Source: Lunularia cruciata
Taxonomy: Eukaryota > Streptophyta > Marchantiopsida > Lunulariales > Lunulariaceae
Length of the DNA: 64,000 bases
Reading direction: 5' to 3'
NCBI GenBank assembly: GCA_948567375.1
Contig: OX419758.1
Span: 52,581,001 to 52,645,000 of the forward strand
In this document: in pieces, positions 25,430 to 37,972 of the stretch
How positions within the stretch are numbered: position 1 is the stretch's first letter
How the letters are laid out: every line of letters begins with the position of its first letter
Notes under the pieces: generated by a model
Databases searched by the model: none
Seen by the model: only the letters and a program-made list of their open reading frames with translations
Told to the model about the DNA's origin: nothing
Made by a program: the position numbers and the translations under genes

Positions 25430-25932
25430 ATCTGATTCTGTCTCGCTCCTTTCTAAAACGAAAATACTCCACTTTCAATCCAATCACACACTCTTCAGCC
25501 CCTCCACAGCATTTCCGCACAGAATCGAAAAGCTCATTAGTTCTCGAGAGCCTTCATTCATTGAGTAAGGAAGCGCGGGAACTCGCACCACCTATCGCCA
25601 CCACGGCTTTCGCCAAAACTGGCGCTATAGTTAGCAGCGACTGCAGTCTTGATTGTCCCATATGTCACTTGCCGGGAGCTCTCGCCACTATTAGTTATGA
25701 CAAGGCGAATAGTGTCCTCCGTTCGGAGTTCTCTTTAAAAGGTCTCTTGTTTAAAATGGACAAAACGCCTCCGTTTAAAATCCACGGAGCATTTCTTCGG
25801 GCGAGAGTTTGAGCAGAATGATTGAATTATAGAAAGATGGAGAAACCGGGAAGAAAAAGGTAGAGGGATTCACAGATCTGCAACGGTACACATTTGCTGG
25901 TGGCGAGAAGGAACTTGGGTCTCGTAGGAAGC
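25430..25932. promoter_or_regulatory. Divergent PRIM2/MIS12 promoter with E2F-like motifs
   Basis: These 503 bp separate two start codons that point away from each other. E2F-type sites seen: GCGCGGGAA at 25573-25581 (TTCCCGCGC on the minus strand) and the composite TTTCGCCAAAACTGGCGC at 25608-25625, which gives TTTTGGCGAAA on the minus strand. DNA primase and many cell-division genes are known E2F targets; here shared control of both genes is inferred. Confidence 0.6.
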
Positions 25933-27944
25933 ATGGAGGTGTTAATGTCACGTGCAGGAAAGAACAAGACAGCGGATTTTGAGATGTCATCTCTCCAGAG
26001 TTCGGAAATTGCAGAGCACAACCACTCGAGTCTAGGATTTGACACTTCGGCTGGTGTCATCTCTTTTAATTCTGAGAGTTTCATCGCGGATGTGTTCAAT
26101 TCGGTCCTCATCTTATCTCATCTGTCGATGTGTAGATCCATGTTGCGTCGTACTGATCGGAAGAGCTCAATCTGTCATGTGTCGCTGACAAGAAATATCT
26201 GATCAATTCGATGTTTTGCTCGTCATACATTTGTTGCTGGAGCTAGGAAGCTGGAGAGTATCTTCGTCCAAGTGCTTGCCTAATCTGGATGCATTGTTGC
26301 GTGCAGTACTCATAACTAAGTTCACTTTTCTCGTATGTTTGAACCTGCGTTATTACAGGTGAATGACCTGATGATTGGCGGTTTCGATAGCCTAGAAGAG
26401 TATGTCCTTCACTTTTGAACTATATAAAGAGCTTCACTACTGGGCTTTTCCTTTCAACTGCACGAGACTGCCCGTGACTACAAATGATCACCTAAGAGAT
26501 ATTGAATGGCAATAAAAGTTGTTCATTATCGACATACTGGACAAATGATTCTATTAGCTAGCCGGCTGTGACGTTCTGAAGAATGTTCCTACAGGTTTGC
26601 AATGGAGGCCTTAGATTTACGCAACGAAGGAGCCCGAATTGCGCTTCGCAATGTAAGATCTTTGTTTCCATGAGTGCATATTTCCATTGCAACAACTCCA
26701 CTGGTAAAGGTCTCAGAAGCAACATTGTCCGGAAATTTTAATATTTTTCTTAATCGGTCATCCCTTTTGTTGTTTGTAGGGCGTCGACAAAATCTTTCAT
26801 AAAGTATCAGATAATATCGATGGGCATCTGTGTCAGTGGGAAGCAATATGCCGAGCGCACTACTTCAATTTTGCAGACGATACGAAATTTCTCAACATCC
26901 CAGATAACGTATTGCTCTTCCTCCAGGATACCCCTCCACCAGCTTTAGACAAGAAAGAGTTTCGCTGTCTCGCTTAATACGTTTCCTCTTACGATCCATC
27001 AGATAACCTCTGAATCTCCTCTAAATTTCGTCTCCAGATGGCTGTTGAAACGGAAGAGGCGGGAGAGTCACTTGATGTCGATAAACTCCAAGAGCAAGAC
27101 GGGATGTTGAACACGGAGTTAGGCTTTCTTCGGAGCCAAAAGATCATGGTAGGTTTTCTTCTCCCAGTCCACATGCCTCTCTTGTAGAAACTTTTTTTGT
27201 AACTCAAAATCTATCTGTTACTGAGTAGAAACGTGCTTTTAGGCAGATACAGATTCTACAAAATTGCGAAGAGAACTCAGTTTGATGGAGAAAAAACTAG
27301 CTCTGAGAAGCGACCTTCTGGGCGATCCGAAAGATCTCTCGCGCTTGGACGGTGCAACTCTAGAAGGTCCATATCCTGGCCCGTGAACTAGTCCTTCATT
27401 GCTGAAAAGTTCAAGACGTTGATGACATGCTGTGCAAAACTTTGTATTGTTGTTAGTCTCACTTTACAATGTGGCTTAAGAGAATTTAATCAATCATACG
27501 TTACTAACTGCAAAGTTTCTGGTGGACTGCTTAATGCTAGATTTGATGAAGTCCTCTAGTCTTGTAAAGAACAAGGTCGACGAAGCTAGTCAGAAGTTTC
27601 GTCATCACTCTGCCACAATACGCAAGGGTAATGGAAACCCAGGTAATAGCCTCCTACTGATTTCCATTCGAGGTCGAAAACTGGATTCGATTGTGGCATG
27701 CCATCTCATTGCTCATTTGGTCCATTGCACACAGTACTACTTCTGTTCTGCTTGTAATGCTGGAGTCTCTTGTGGGAACATCCTACTTACACTCTCTCCA
27801 CATGCTACAGAAATGAATGTCTCAACTCGCATGACGGGGCTAGCTCAGATGCGTGAACTCTTGGAAGAAATGCGGCTCCTGCGAGCTTGCCCAGAAGTCG
27901 CATCTCTAGAAGGAGATGACGAAATTCTCGGTCATGATTTGTAA
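25933..27944 (+). CDS. MIS12: MIS12-like kinetochore protein, 8 exons, 284 aa
   Basis: Subunit of the MIS12 (MIND) complex that links centromeric chromatin to the outer kinetochore. Exons: 25933-26103, 26359-26399, 26595-26652, 26780-26908, 27038-27148, 27243-27366, 27541-27627, 27811-27944. Phases are compatible throughout and the sum is 285 codons with TAA. Evidence for the family: the N-terminal segment LGFDTSAGVISFNSESFIAD followed by VFNSVNDLMIGGFDSLEE fits the plant MIS12 FDSLNLNPQLF-NEVLN-VDDLVD block. GVDKIF ... WEAICRAHYF fits the next block, and LDVDKLQEQDGML ... LRRELSLMEKKL fits the coiled-coil. The N-terminus before about residue 30 is not conserved, so the start (first ATG of the open stretch) is provisional. 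Exon 7's acceptor was chosen to keep the frame open. Confidence 0.82.
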
Positions 27945-28425
27945 GTGGCAAGTACTTGGCATGCTATCCCCGGATTAGGAACAAAACGGAGATGTCTTTC
28001 TTAAGCTTATGATAATGCAAATTGAGCGGCATTGCAGTTCGCTGAAGGAATTAGTCCCATCCTGTGTCCCACGTATCCTAATTATCTCCAAGATTACACT
28101 TTGTAAATAAAAGAGTACAAGCATCTAGTGCAAAGATAATCAGCAGGCTTTTTCTCACCTTCCTTCTGAGTGTACGCAAAGCACATATTAAACATCATGG
28201 ACATAGAACGTACAGATAGAACCGTGAACACAAAAGGACATGAGGCCTACGGATCAGTAGCTAGCCCCCAAGCAGTTAGACACAGTAACGGGGCCCTCAG
28301 AGACCCTCTATCTGTATTATGGTGAACTATGTTACAAAACATTGGGTCCAACACAAAATGCCATTAAGCAACTACTTTCACAACTGCGAGTGTGATCCAC
28401 CCAAGAATTGGTATAATTTCTTTTC
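27945..28425. other. Convergent 3' regions of MIS12 and the GT31 gene
   Basis: 481 bp between two stop codons facing each other; no frame of note. It must contain both polyadenylation regions. No other feature is visible. Confidence 0.6.
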
Positions 28426-31078
28426 CTACTGGTCATGTATAGTAGGGGTTTTTGAGCACATATCCTGCTGGTGAAGCTCCAGAAGTCTAAGTTCCGAGTG
28501 ACAAAGACCTGAGGACACAATACTTTCAATTCTCAGATAGAAGTAAAAAAAAAGATAGAACCTTGCAGCCAGATCAAAATTTTGCGACAATCTATTGTAG
28601 CAGATTTAAACACGAGCCGAACCTGTGTATTCCAGCCATATATTGAACACACCTGAGCAAGTGGGAATATCCCACACGGCCACGGAGTTGGAGTGGCACT
28701 GAGGATCGCATAGGGAGCGATCGTCTTCATGATGGACATTGAGAGCAAGCATCCAAGAGCCTATTGTAACATCCTCGTTACTGAACATTCTAAAACTGCA
28801 CAACATGCCCAGAAAACAGCTTCAGTGACAGGCAAGCAAACGGCCCCTCAAACTCAGAGACAAATGTTATCCCGGTCTTCATCCCACTTCACTCTGAGCT
28901 GCTCGTACCTATGTCTGCACACTACACCTTCTACTGTGAGAAAAACACAACGAACGCTTTTTCATCAAGAGGACTCAGAAATGAGGATACAAGCATACTG
29001 TGTGTACCACTAAGGATCAAAATAAAATATGAAGATCTTGCACCTGTCATTTCTGAAAGTCGTAAGATCCGCAACAACGTCTCGAGACAGCGCGTAGATA
29101 GGGCCATAAGCGTGGAAGAAGTACTCGCTGCCCAGCAAATAACCAAGAGGCTCGTACCTGGTTACACATTCAAGAAGTCTAGTAAATGGGCTGTACTAAA
29201 CGCTTTCATAGATTCTAGAGACCTAAGCTGAGCCAGCGAAACACAGTGAAAGGTTGAACAGCAAAATGCCATCGAAACCTAAGTAAATTGTTCAAAACTG
29301 ACCAGCATCAAGACGAGCGTCTGTCTACAAATGTCTTCGGGCTTCATAACACAGATAAAACAAACAATTGAGCATGACACTCAGAAGCTATACAGCAAAC
29401 AGAAAGAGCTAGAGAAGTAAGGAGTAGAAAGTGTTTCACCATTTAAACGCTGGATTCGATATCACGTTTCCTTTCTTCATGCATCCCAAATAGGTCCGGG
29501 TTGTAGATCGCTCCTTTTTCAGCAGCATGGATAAACGATCTGATGAAGTGAGCATTAGACAATCTGTTAGCTACTGGGAAGGCGCTCATCCTTTTCAGCT
29601 GCAAATATATGTGGTCCACTGGTGGAACTTAGATATAAAAAACAAATTACTGGCAGCTCATGACATGAATTTAAAATAGTGGACAGAAGTTGCAAACTAT
29701 TGGCAGCGTTTGGGTTGAAAACCCTGAGCTAACCAGGACGCAAGTAGATATCATCGTCCGCTTTCACGTAGAAATCCGCGTCAAATAGCATGTACGCTGC
29801 CTTGAAGAATGATAACCTGTTGGGTGCACAATGACGTCAAGATCTCCCCCCTATCAATTTCTTCATTTGGGCATCCTTGACTGTAAAGATACACAGGAGA
29901 CATGCAGTTTACAGGTAGACCTTCCGAAAGTGACGTCTTGGGGGAACTGTTGCATTCTATCTTGGTCTTTTGAAAGACCTCTAAGAGCCCAACTTCTTAA
30001 CATAATCCGCAATCCACCCACAGAGAAGATAGTTTGATAGGCGATGAACCTACTAGGTCCTTGCTTGGTGGCAGATGCTAACTTATTTATCTTCACAGCA
30101 AACCTTTTCGAGCTCGGTGTCCAATACAATGATACTGTAGTTGACCTAAAAGATATCTTCTCTGTTGCCAGATGCTCAGCTTGTCGCGATGTATGAGAGA
30201 GAGAACGGAAAGTGTGTTACGTTTTGAAGGGCAGTCGTTTATACTGTTCTTTGTTGTCGATGCGCACAAAATCATGATACTGGTCAATTTCCTGTTGTAG
30301 CTCCGCCATCTGTTTCTGGTCATCCGTGTAACCGATAACAAATCTGAAAGCTAACCCAGTTTCTGTCTCCAACCTGCAAGCAATTAACTAAAAAGATTAG
30401 TTCAGTAAAAATGTGCAGCTCCTACAGTAGAGTACACAAAAGATCAGGCAATGAGCTCTTCTCAATTTCCGATAGTTCCATTCCACACGTCAACAAGACC
30501 GCGATGCATTCAGTTGAAGGGGATGCGATTTCATATGCATAAGCCATCTAAAAGCGTGAATCTAGTCCAATTGATTCGAGATGGCACACAAATTCAGGGA
30601 GATCTTCATACCTGGCAAGTCCTTCCTGGGTTGATGGCATCCATGTCTGCCTGAGTGCTTTACGTCTATCGGCAGAGCCAAATCCTGTCTGTATTCCTAC
30701 AAATCCGAGCACTTTTGGCCTCGTCCCCCTCACACGAACATTTTCACCTAAAGACTCGTTAATGAGACGACCGAGAAGAGTCTCATTTGGCACTTCCGTA
30801 CTGCCACCACCTGCTCGCCGAACAACTTTTGGAGATGGTAGCAGTATCAGCGACCGAAGAGTATCTTCCACTGCTCCACACCCAACGACCGGCGCACTAT
30901 TGCATGCCAACTGCCGATGCAACAAAAGTGCAACGGCAATCAGCAAAATCAGTATGCATCCGACGAGTACTCGGGGCACAGTCCGAGGGTTACATACTGT
31001 CTGGCGATAGTATCCCCTATCATTCCAGCCACCATTCCGAAACGGGAACTTGCGACCGAAACTGGGGGATGATGGCAT
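28426..31078 (-). CDS. GT31 beta-1,3-galactosyltransferase (B3GALT12/13/14 type), 7 exons, 380 aa
   Basis: Golgi type II membrane glycosyltransferase expected to transfer galactose in beta-1,3 linkage. Exons (minus): 31078-30612, 30373-30221, 29816-29734, 29539-29440, 29157-29044, 28795-28653, 28508-28426; GT-AG introns, sum exactly 381 codons with TAG. Topology: short cytosolic tail, hydrophobic anchor at about residues 34-53, stem, catalytic domain from about residue 122. Motifs: [23 protein letters not shown], a metal-binding DDD inside [12 protein letters not shown] (about 227-229), [40 protein letters not shown] and [10 protein letters not shown]. These match the plant clade of Arabidopsis B3GALT12-14. 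The acceptor substrate is not known from sequence. Confidence 0.93.
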
Positions 31079-32160
31079 CCCACCCGCAGGCTATCGAGAA
31101 GACTCAAGTCTTCTTCTTCTTCTTCACAAACATTCACCTCTTCCACTCCAAGTAAACAATTCAGTTCATCACATTAACTCCGTCCTTACCCCCTGCACTT
31201 CCGGGAAACCTCTTTTCTCTCCCACTCAACCGCAGCAGCAGCTGAATCACTACTTCCACAGGATTGCTCCCCTCTAACCCCCTAACCATCTCCACTCCAA
31301 AAACTTCTGCACAAAGTAAGCTGTTGAATCTTCTCCTCCTCCTCCTCCTTCTTCTTCTTTTTCTTCTTCGCAGTGCAGGTCTTCACGCCGGTCTCTCTCA
31401 TTCACCGCCGGCAATAGTCAGAGCGGACGAACTCTGCACCAATGCTGGATCAAAAGACCATCACGGAGTACCGACGTCACGCACAATCATGCTTCCTACA
31501 AAACCAGATCCGCCGAGAACTCAGATCCAAAACGCTCGTTGTGCGTCCGCCTGCGATTGAATCGTCAATTATTTCTTCCTGCTCTGTTCTGCAGCACAGT
31601 GAGTGAAAGAAAGCAAATCCTCCTTACTTCATCCCCCAGCCAAAGGGAAGGAGGTTCTTGTGGTTGTCCAACAGATTTCCCTTTTGTTCAGAGGATTTCT
31701 ATCCTTTTCCAGTACCAGAGCCGACACGTGCAGACGGGGAGGCTTCTTGAGTTTGACCCACCTAATTTAATTAGTTACGTCCTCTTAAAAATCTCCGTGC
31801 AACTTTAACTTATACTGTACTTACTTTCAAGAGGTCAGTCATATAGTAGTTGAGTCTCTACTTACAACGGTGAAAATATTTCACTTCGAGAATATTACTG
31901 CCAAAAGCTATTGTCGGTCGGTGTAAAAATTACTCTAATTTGCAAATTCTGTGTCACTCATGATTTTGCAATTTGTGGTCCTCAATCCAGAAGTGTATTG
32001 TAAGCCCAATCAGTACTGTAGGTACAGAGTAAAGTTTAGTTTATCAGAGTTTTGTTTTCTGATAAAAGGAGTAGAAATCTTAAGTCTTAACCCTTGTACG
32101 GCTCGAGGGGGGTCTTCCCATCCTTCGTGTTTTCTATGCGGTCGCCCTTTTCTCTCACTA
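31079..32160. other. 5' flank of the GT31 gene, pyrimidine-rich
   Basis: On the minus strand this is the leader and promoter region of the galactosyltransferase. Plus-strand CTT/CTC microsatellite tracts at about 31107-31128 and 31331-31371 give GAAGAAG-type leader sequence on the gene strand. Open frames on the plus strand here look like by-products of these tracts. No gene on the plus strand is supported. Confidence 0.45.
32091..32144. repeat. Short dispersed repeat, copy 2
   Basis: CCTTGTACGGCTCGAGGGGG, then TCTTCCCATCCTTC and ATGCGGTC, matching 14365-14416. It lies at the left edge of an AT-rich block. Confidence 0.6.
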
Positions 32161-33640
32161 TATTAACTTAGTTAGGTTAGTTACGACAAAAACTTATGAA
32201 AGTAAGCCGTTGAGATAGCTAACAAGGTAATTCACATAAGGATCCTTATTAGAAAATGCTCAATGAGATGACTCGTGTTGTAATTTAAAATCATGTAAGT
32301 GTTAAATAATGATCATAATGTAACCAATAACATAGAAGAATATCTGGTTATGATGTTTAAGAATCCTGTGTTTATAGTGAGGCTACCGACATGAAAGGAA
32401 AATAACAAAGAGGATTACGATTTATATACACTATACTCATAACAATTAGCAAACCTAAATGAAAGCTAACTACTGTTGGTAGACCTGATTATATCCAAAC
32501 ACTAATTAGTGTAAAAGATATATATACTTGAGAGCCTACGAGCTATCAAATGTATATTGGTCTTAATCTTTCCTTAATCACAAACTTAAGTGGGTGGAAT
32601 TGGGTGATTAGTGTATAACAACATTATACGATATGTTAACAATTCAACAAATCTATATAGTATCGCTTGGTCTAGAAGAGAAATAATCATGGATACCATG
32701 CCGGTTGGTTTGTTGGCTCTTTCTGGGCTTTATAATTATAATTGGATTTGTCCATAAAGAGAACATTTAGTTCAGAAAATGAGATATGGACCCTATAATA
32801 TCATACTCAAATTCCAAACGAATAAAAGCTTTTGAATCAATCTATTATTGCATGATCTCGTGCATATACTCTCATTCTGTGTTTATATTATATGCTTAAA
32901 TCCACTAAAGAATGGAAACTTTAATGAAAATTTATCTTTAGACTTTTAGCCGTTCTAAAGTTTATATCTTCACTGCCATAAGAATTAAAAATAGTAATGG
33001 TACTTATGAGGTGTCATGAACTGCATTCATGACCTAGCGTTCACTGCATTCTTATATCTCAACAATACAAATAGGTAGGTAGAAGGAGGTATAAAGTTGG
33101 TTCAAGTCATAAGTACATTACCTTGTTTTGTGATAAAAATTATAAACAACCATCGACATATATAATATGCTTCTTACGAATCAAAGTAATATCATTAATA
33201 CGTCGATCAAATGTTTGTTTTCACATAATTTACTCCATTATCTGTTCCAGAACCAAATCTAAAAGGTTATTACAAAATTGCTCACATTGTACTCATCCAC
33301 AAATTCTCAAGATCCTCCAAGACTATGCCAATAAAAGCTATGGTTAATTAATCGTATATATTGACATTAATTTATGTGTGAAGATATGTTTTGCTTATAA
33401 TCAAAATTTTGGAACGGAGATGAGCATTCCTTGAAAAGTTTTATACCACTCTGACGGCAATATTGTCATCCTTTAGTATATCACTCTTTAGTTGTTTCGA
33501 GATCAATTTCAAAGAATCAAATAGTTCGATATAATCCATTAAATGCTTGTCTTTCACACACATCAGGCATCAATCTTTATTTATTGCGGATAAATTTTCA
33601 TTTCTTGAAAAATAGCCACCCTAGAACAAAGTTCTTTAAA
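32160..33640. other. AT-rich block inside the gene island, no gene recognised
   Basis: Composition falls sharply to AT-rich and returns to normal near 33650. The longest frame (33123-33347, plus) shows no domain. It could be an old transposon insertion; no terminal repeats or target duplication were found by eye. Confidence 0.45.
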
Positions 33641-36095
33641 CAATATATTCTATCCCTGTTTCGTTTGTTAGTAAGATGAAGGGATGGCATTGTCAAACTA
33701 CTCCACGCATTGCTCACTATTCCAGTGAAGAGGTTTTAGTGCCCATTTCTGACCCACAACATTTCCTGCTTGAGTGAACCGTAAAACAACGAACGGATGT
33801 ATGGATGTCGATCGTAACCGTAGCAATTCCAGTTACGGAAGATCGAAGGTGTAAGTGTGGAAAAAGGTGCACACTCCTGTGCTTTGAGCATAGTTCTGAA
33901 TGGATTGGAAAGTAAAGTGAGGGGGACTACGTATTGAAGCCCATGATTGGATTCTACACAGGTAGGAGATTTCACAGATATCAGGAAAAGCACTGTTTGG
34001 ACCACTCGTCATTCTAAATCTTTCATGGAAGTCAAGCAGATGTCGCGATGACTGAAGTAGCCAGGTAGAAGGCATTAGTCTAAGGAGATGGAGAGAAAGT
34101 CTGTAGATTTATGTTTCCTGGGCAATATGACAGAAGACACTTGCCTGCTGAGTAAAGAGCATTTTACTGGAGATGAACGTACAAAACTACGAGGCATTTG
34201 ATTATCACTTGTGTTTACAAGCTTTCACGCCTTTGACCTTATTTATAACTCTTTGAAAATTGGAACTCAAGGTCATCTTTTGCGGCAACGTAGTGAGAAG
34301 ATACACTTGCAACGTTCATCACTAAACCCGTGGTATGTTACGCGTGAGGATTCCTGATTTTGCCAGAGTTTGTTTTGCTACTGGTGTGGAAAATTGCATG
34401 AGAAACAGCCACCAATTAATTACTGAAATTGCCCAAGTTTGACGGGGAAAAACTGACGACTCACTCCAAAAGAGCTACTTATACTGAGAACTGCAAAATT
34501 GACTTGAAGATGGCAGAATCTAATGTATCAACCAAGAAATCCAGAAGCCTCCATACAGATTATTAAAATTGGAGGGAAACCATCTCAAAGTGCGTCTAGG
34601 TTGTACTGAGTCACCTGACGCTGCATTGATGAGCAACTCCCTGCATGCATGTCAGATACATTAGCAAGCAATCGAACGATACTGCTCTATCTTCGACAAT
34701 CCTTTCGTAGGACAGAAGTTTCTTAAGCTTTCCAGAAATCTGCGACTAGTCTCCAAGTAACTGTAATAGACTTCACCCTTCCGGTCTGAAGGAAAAACAC
34801 TTCTAACTCATCTGTGAATTGTCTTCGATATGAAGTCAATTCATATTGTCATGCCCAGCCTTGCGCTCTACACTGCAGGGCCTGACAAATGCTTCAGAGC
34901 TAATTAGCACAAACAAGAGACTGTTTGTGAACCTAGAAGTAACTCTTGACAGAAACCCTTGAAGTCAGAAAGGTATCAGTAGATGTACTACCTCTCTAGC
35001 CGAGTAGACCCCAGCTATTGACGACCTTTGAATATGAGACTTCATGAGAGGAGACGTAGACCTGCAGACGTCTTTGCCATTAGGAAGAGAATTTCATTCG
35101 TGCCACGGAAGTTGAGAGATCTGAAATCTTCCGTCCCAGCGCTCCCCCAACCGTGAAAGGTATTACCTTTATGGCTATTAGCAGCCGAGTCACCAGCTTG
35201 GGCGTGTTTACCATATCCTATCACATTGAATGATAAACTTGCTCAGTGCTCTGCAACACCGATCTCTCAGCGAAAACATGCGTTCTAGATTTTTCAATTG
35301 TTGCCATTTCCACATTCAACAACATAACATGGATTCAGTATCTGCCTGCGATACTCCCTATTCATCCAGCTCCATTTTACTCCTAAGTTCAGATCATCCA
35401 CATGACTGTTTTTACCCTACACCCATTCACAGAACGTACATCTCTAAACATACTACAGGTACAATGACGAGTAGAGATTAGGTTGATGCGTGAGGACGTA
35501 AATACTGAAAATCCAATTGAAGATCAGTGAATTCACAAGCATGGAGAGATGTTTAGCTCTAAATTTGAAACAAAGTCCCAGTAAAACCTCCAACCTCTGG
35601 GGAACTATTTACTCATCCCTGTGTTGACCTAAAATCCTGCTTCCAAGCCAACACTACATAAAACGGGAAATATATGTGGCTGTTAACAGAATCAATAGCA
35701 AAACAGACCTGTTCAAATTGGACCAGACAGACGAATACTCGAATTGCACTACTTGTTCATGAGCACACAGTGGACGAGGCCGTAATCGATCTAAGGAACT
35801 GTGAGAAGTTAATCTAGCGGAAGACAACAGCAATACCAACTCTTATTCCTTCTGTATAACTATCTAGAGGTTTCCATATACATTTTGATCGTGCAACAGT
35901 TCGAACGGAGACTAAAGTCGTAGGAGAAGATTACCGCTCAAAGCATAGCGTTGATCATATCTCTGAAAAGAGAATAACTAAAGACGTATTCACAGAAGAG
36001 AAGTCATACTACATATACCAAAGGATCAGATTCTTTGCAGAACTTATCTACAGATTAGAGGGACATCCGAAAACTTTCTTGATCTTATTCGCGTG
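33641..36095. other. Downstream of the SOSS-B-like gene; possible extra exons, unassigned
   Basis: Minus-strand stretches bounded by splice-like sites occur at about 35960-35933, 35811-35728 and 35221-35170, and an open frame ends at 33736. They could be 3' exons or untranslated exons of the SOSS-B-like gene, or belong to an unrecognised gene. I could not make a convincing single frame. Confidence 0.25.
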
Positions 36096-36602
36096 TCAAT
36101 ACCTCTCATTATGCATTCCTCCACTGGGATTCCTCAACAGTGCTCCAGGAGGTTGTTGTCCCAACCCAATTGGCATCCACAGCTTGGAATTCGAAGGATC
36201 CGGCACCCATTGAAGCCTACTCATATTAGGACTCTCCACAAATACCATAGAGAAATCTCCTATCTTCTCCATGGATCCTTTTTTTCCTGCTCGCAAAACC
36301 ATATTAGTCTTGTGATTCGAGAACAATCCATTAGTAAGTCTGATGATATCACTCGGCTGGAAGGCATCGCACTCGTTCCCCCACAACTGAAGATGCACAG
36401 CAGCTGTTGCATCCGCAACAAGAGCCACACATACCATTGGTCCCCCTTCATTGAGCCGAGAAGGGAGCCCTTTCTCGAGGATGATGAATTGTGTATTCAC
36501 AGTCCCATTCGCAGAAGGTCGTAATTCGAAAAGCTTAACAACTGGTGGTGGCGACCCTCCTTGTTGCTGCTGTACTGAGCCTGCTGGTTGCGGCTGCTGC
36601 AT
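36096..36602 (-). CDS. SOSS complex subunit B-like single-stranded DNA-binding OB-fold protein
   Basis: Open frame of 168 codons with a Gln/Pro-rich N-terminus (about residues 1-20) and one OB-fold (about 22-130). Matches to animal SOSS-B/hSSB1 are clear: NTQFIILEKGLP (cf. IFIVLETGR), PSDIIRLTNG (cf. PGDIIRLTKG), LRAGKKGSMEKIGDFSMVF (cf. GRGGDLQKIGEFCMVY), ESPNMS (cf. EVPNFS). In animals the protein binds single-stranded DNA in double-strand-break repair and transcription termination. The C-terminus is uncertain: AG/GTATTG at 36103/36102 is a good splice donor seven bases before the stop, and an acceptor near 35962 would add about eight residues. The start is the only Met upstream of the fold. 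Confidence 0.78.
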   Translation of the reverse strand: MQQPQPAGSVQQQQGGSPPPVVKLFELRPSANGTVNTQFIILEKGLPSRLNEGGPMVCVALVADATAAVHLQLWGNECDAFQPSDIIRLTNGLFSNHKTNMVLRAGKKGSMEKIGDFSMVFVESPNMSRLQWVPDPSNSKLWMPIGLGQQPPGALLRNPSGGMHNERY

Positions 36603-37972
36603 TGTTCCTGCCCTCAGTAAACAGAATCAGAAGCAGAGAAGGAATGTACCGGGTAGTAAAACCCTTTCTTCCTCTACTGTTCAGCATCCAAATTCCAGAA
36701 CATATCTACCCCTCCCTTTGCTTCCGCAGAAAGCAATCTCATAACCTGCTACCACGTCTGAACTGGACCCATTATGAGCTCTTCCGCAAGTACACTTTAA
36801 AATTTCACTTTGTGGATATCGATCCGCGAGTGTCTATCACAATGACAATTGTGTACATTCTGCCCTCTCCTAACAAAAAATTGATCTTCATCCTGGGGGT
36901 TGTAGGGACGAGCTGCAATGTTGCAGAAGGTGGCAGCGACTTCTAAACTGATGGTCTTCGCAGAGAGAAGCAGTCACCATTCCGTGGGTGACGAAAGTTC
37001 AGTAGCGCTTCTTTCTTTCCAGGCTGCGGAATGTGCCAAGCAGATCTGCAGGTCGCCGCTTTTGCTTGTCGTTTTGTGAGCGACGGCACTTTCATCACCG
37101 CCAACTCATCTTCGGAAATCTTCTCGTCTTGTCATATTGGAGACCCGGTGATCACCAGCTCCTTTCTCATTTATCGTGAGGTTACATTTTCGCCGTTATT
37201 TCTCAACATGAAGTTGTCAATAATGTGGAAAAGTCGATTGGAGATAATTCTGCACGGCTGAAATCTAGCTACAATTATGACATTCGACAAGTTTTTGGTT
37301 TGTATTCTTATCCTACTTCGACGCTCGGCAAATTTTTTTCATAGGGATAGTGGTGATTAGTTTTGTCTGCTATGGAGAAAAAGGTTGATGTATAGTTGTC
37401 ATGAGATTGTTGATATTTTACTTCGTAAAGATTGCTGTTTTATTCTTTTCAGTTTATTATGATTGGATCGATTGTGCTCGAGATTTCCTGCCTTTTTTCC
37501 TTTTCATCCTTTCCAACTATTTTACTCGTTAGGTTTTTCACTCTCCATTTTCCCGTTCTTTCCCTACTTGGTAGTATGACAATCCTTTCAAACTTCGATT
37601 CTTTCATTTGCTACAGCCCAATACATCCATTTTCGACTATCTTCCCCAATCCGTCTCCTAATCTTCTAACAATCGCACCGTTGCTAGCACTTCACATCAT
37701 GAAGTCCGAGTATGTGTGACATGGTATACATGAGCTGCAAGTATCTCGATTTTAATCACGCGAACGAGGAAACATACGCTCGTCAAGTCAATGTAAATCG
37801 AGTTTCCTTTTACTGTGGCCTAAGTGAGCCAGGACAACCACGAATTCTCTTCGTGATCATCCAAAAATTGTACAGGTCCAACAAGAGTCGGTCGGTATGA
37901 TACAGGGGGGGGGGGGGGGGATATCAAATTTTGATACTGAAGTTCTTTCGACAGATTACTGAATGAACACAT
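36603..37972. other. Intergenic: SOSS-B-like promoter and LHCB3 3' flank
   Basis: Upstream of the OB-fold gene and downstream of LHCB3, both on the minus strand. Short plus-strand frames (36545-36946, 37432-37719) have no domain. A run of 16 G (37905-37920) lies 53 bp past the LHCB3 stop. Confidence 0.5.
37905..37920. repeat. G16 homopolymer
   Basis: Sixteen consecutive G on the plus strand, C16 on the LHCB3 transcript strand, probably within or just beyond its 3' UTR. It could form a G-quadruplex or be a length-polymorphic tract. Confidence 0.85.

Noticed and set aside
31264-31808. Plus-strand frames with Leu-rich runs upstream of the GT31 gene
   Set aside because: Leu runs come from CTT/CTC microsatellites; no signal of a real protein and it fits the GT31 leader on the other strand.
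32160-33640. AT-rich block considered as an organelle DNA insertion or Copia element
   Set aside because: No organelle gene or Copia polymerase motif could be read in any frame.
36093-36524. Plus-strand frame of 143 codons
   Set aside because: It lies antisense to the SOSS-B-like coding exon, whose protein is clearly conserved; the plus frame is a shadow.
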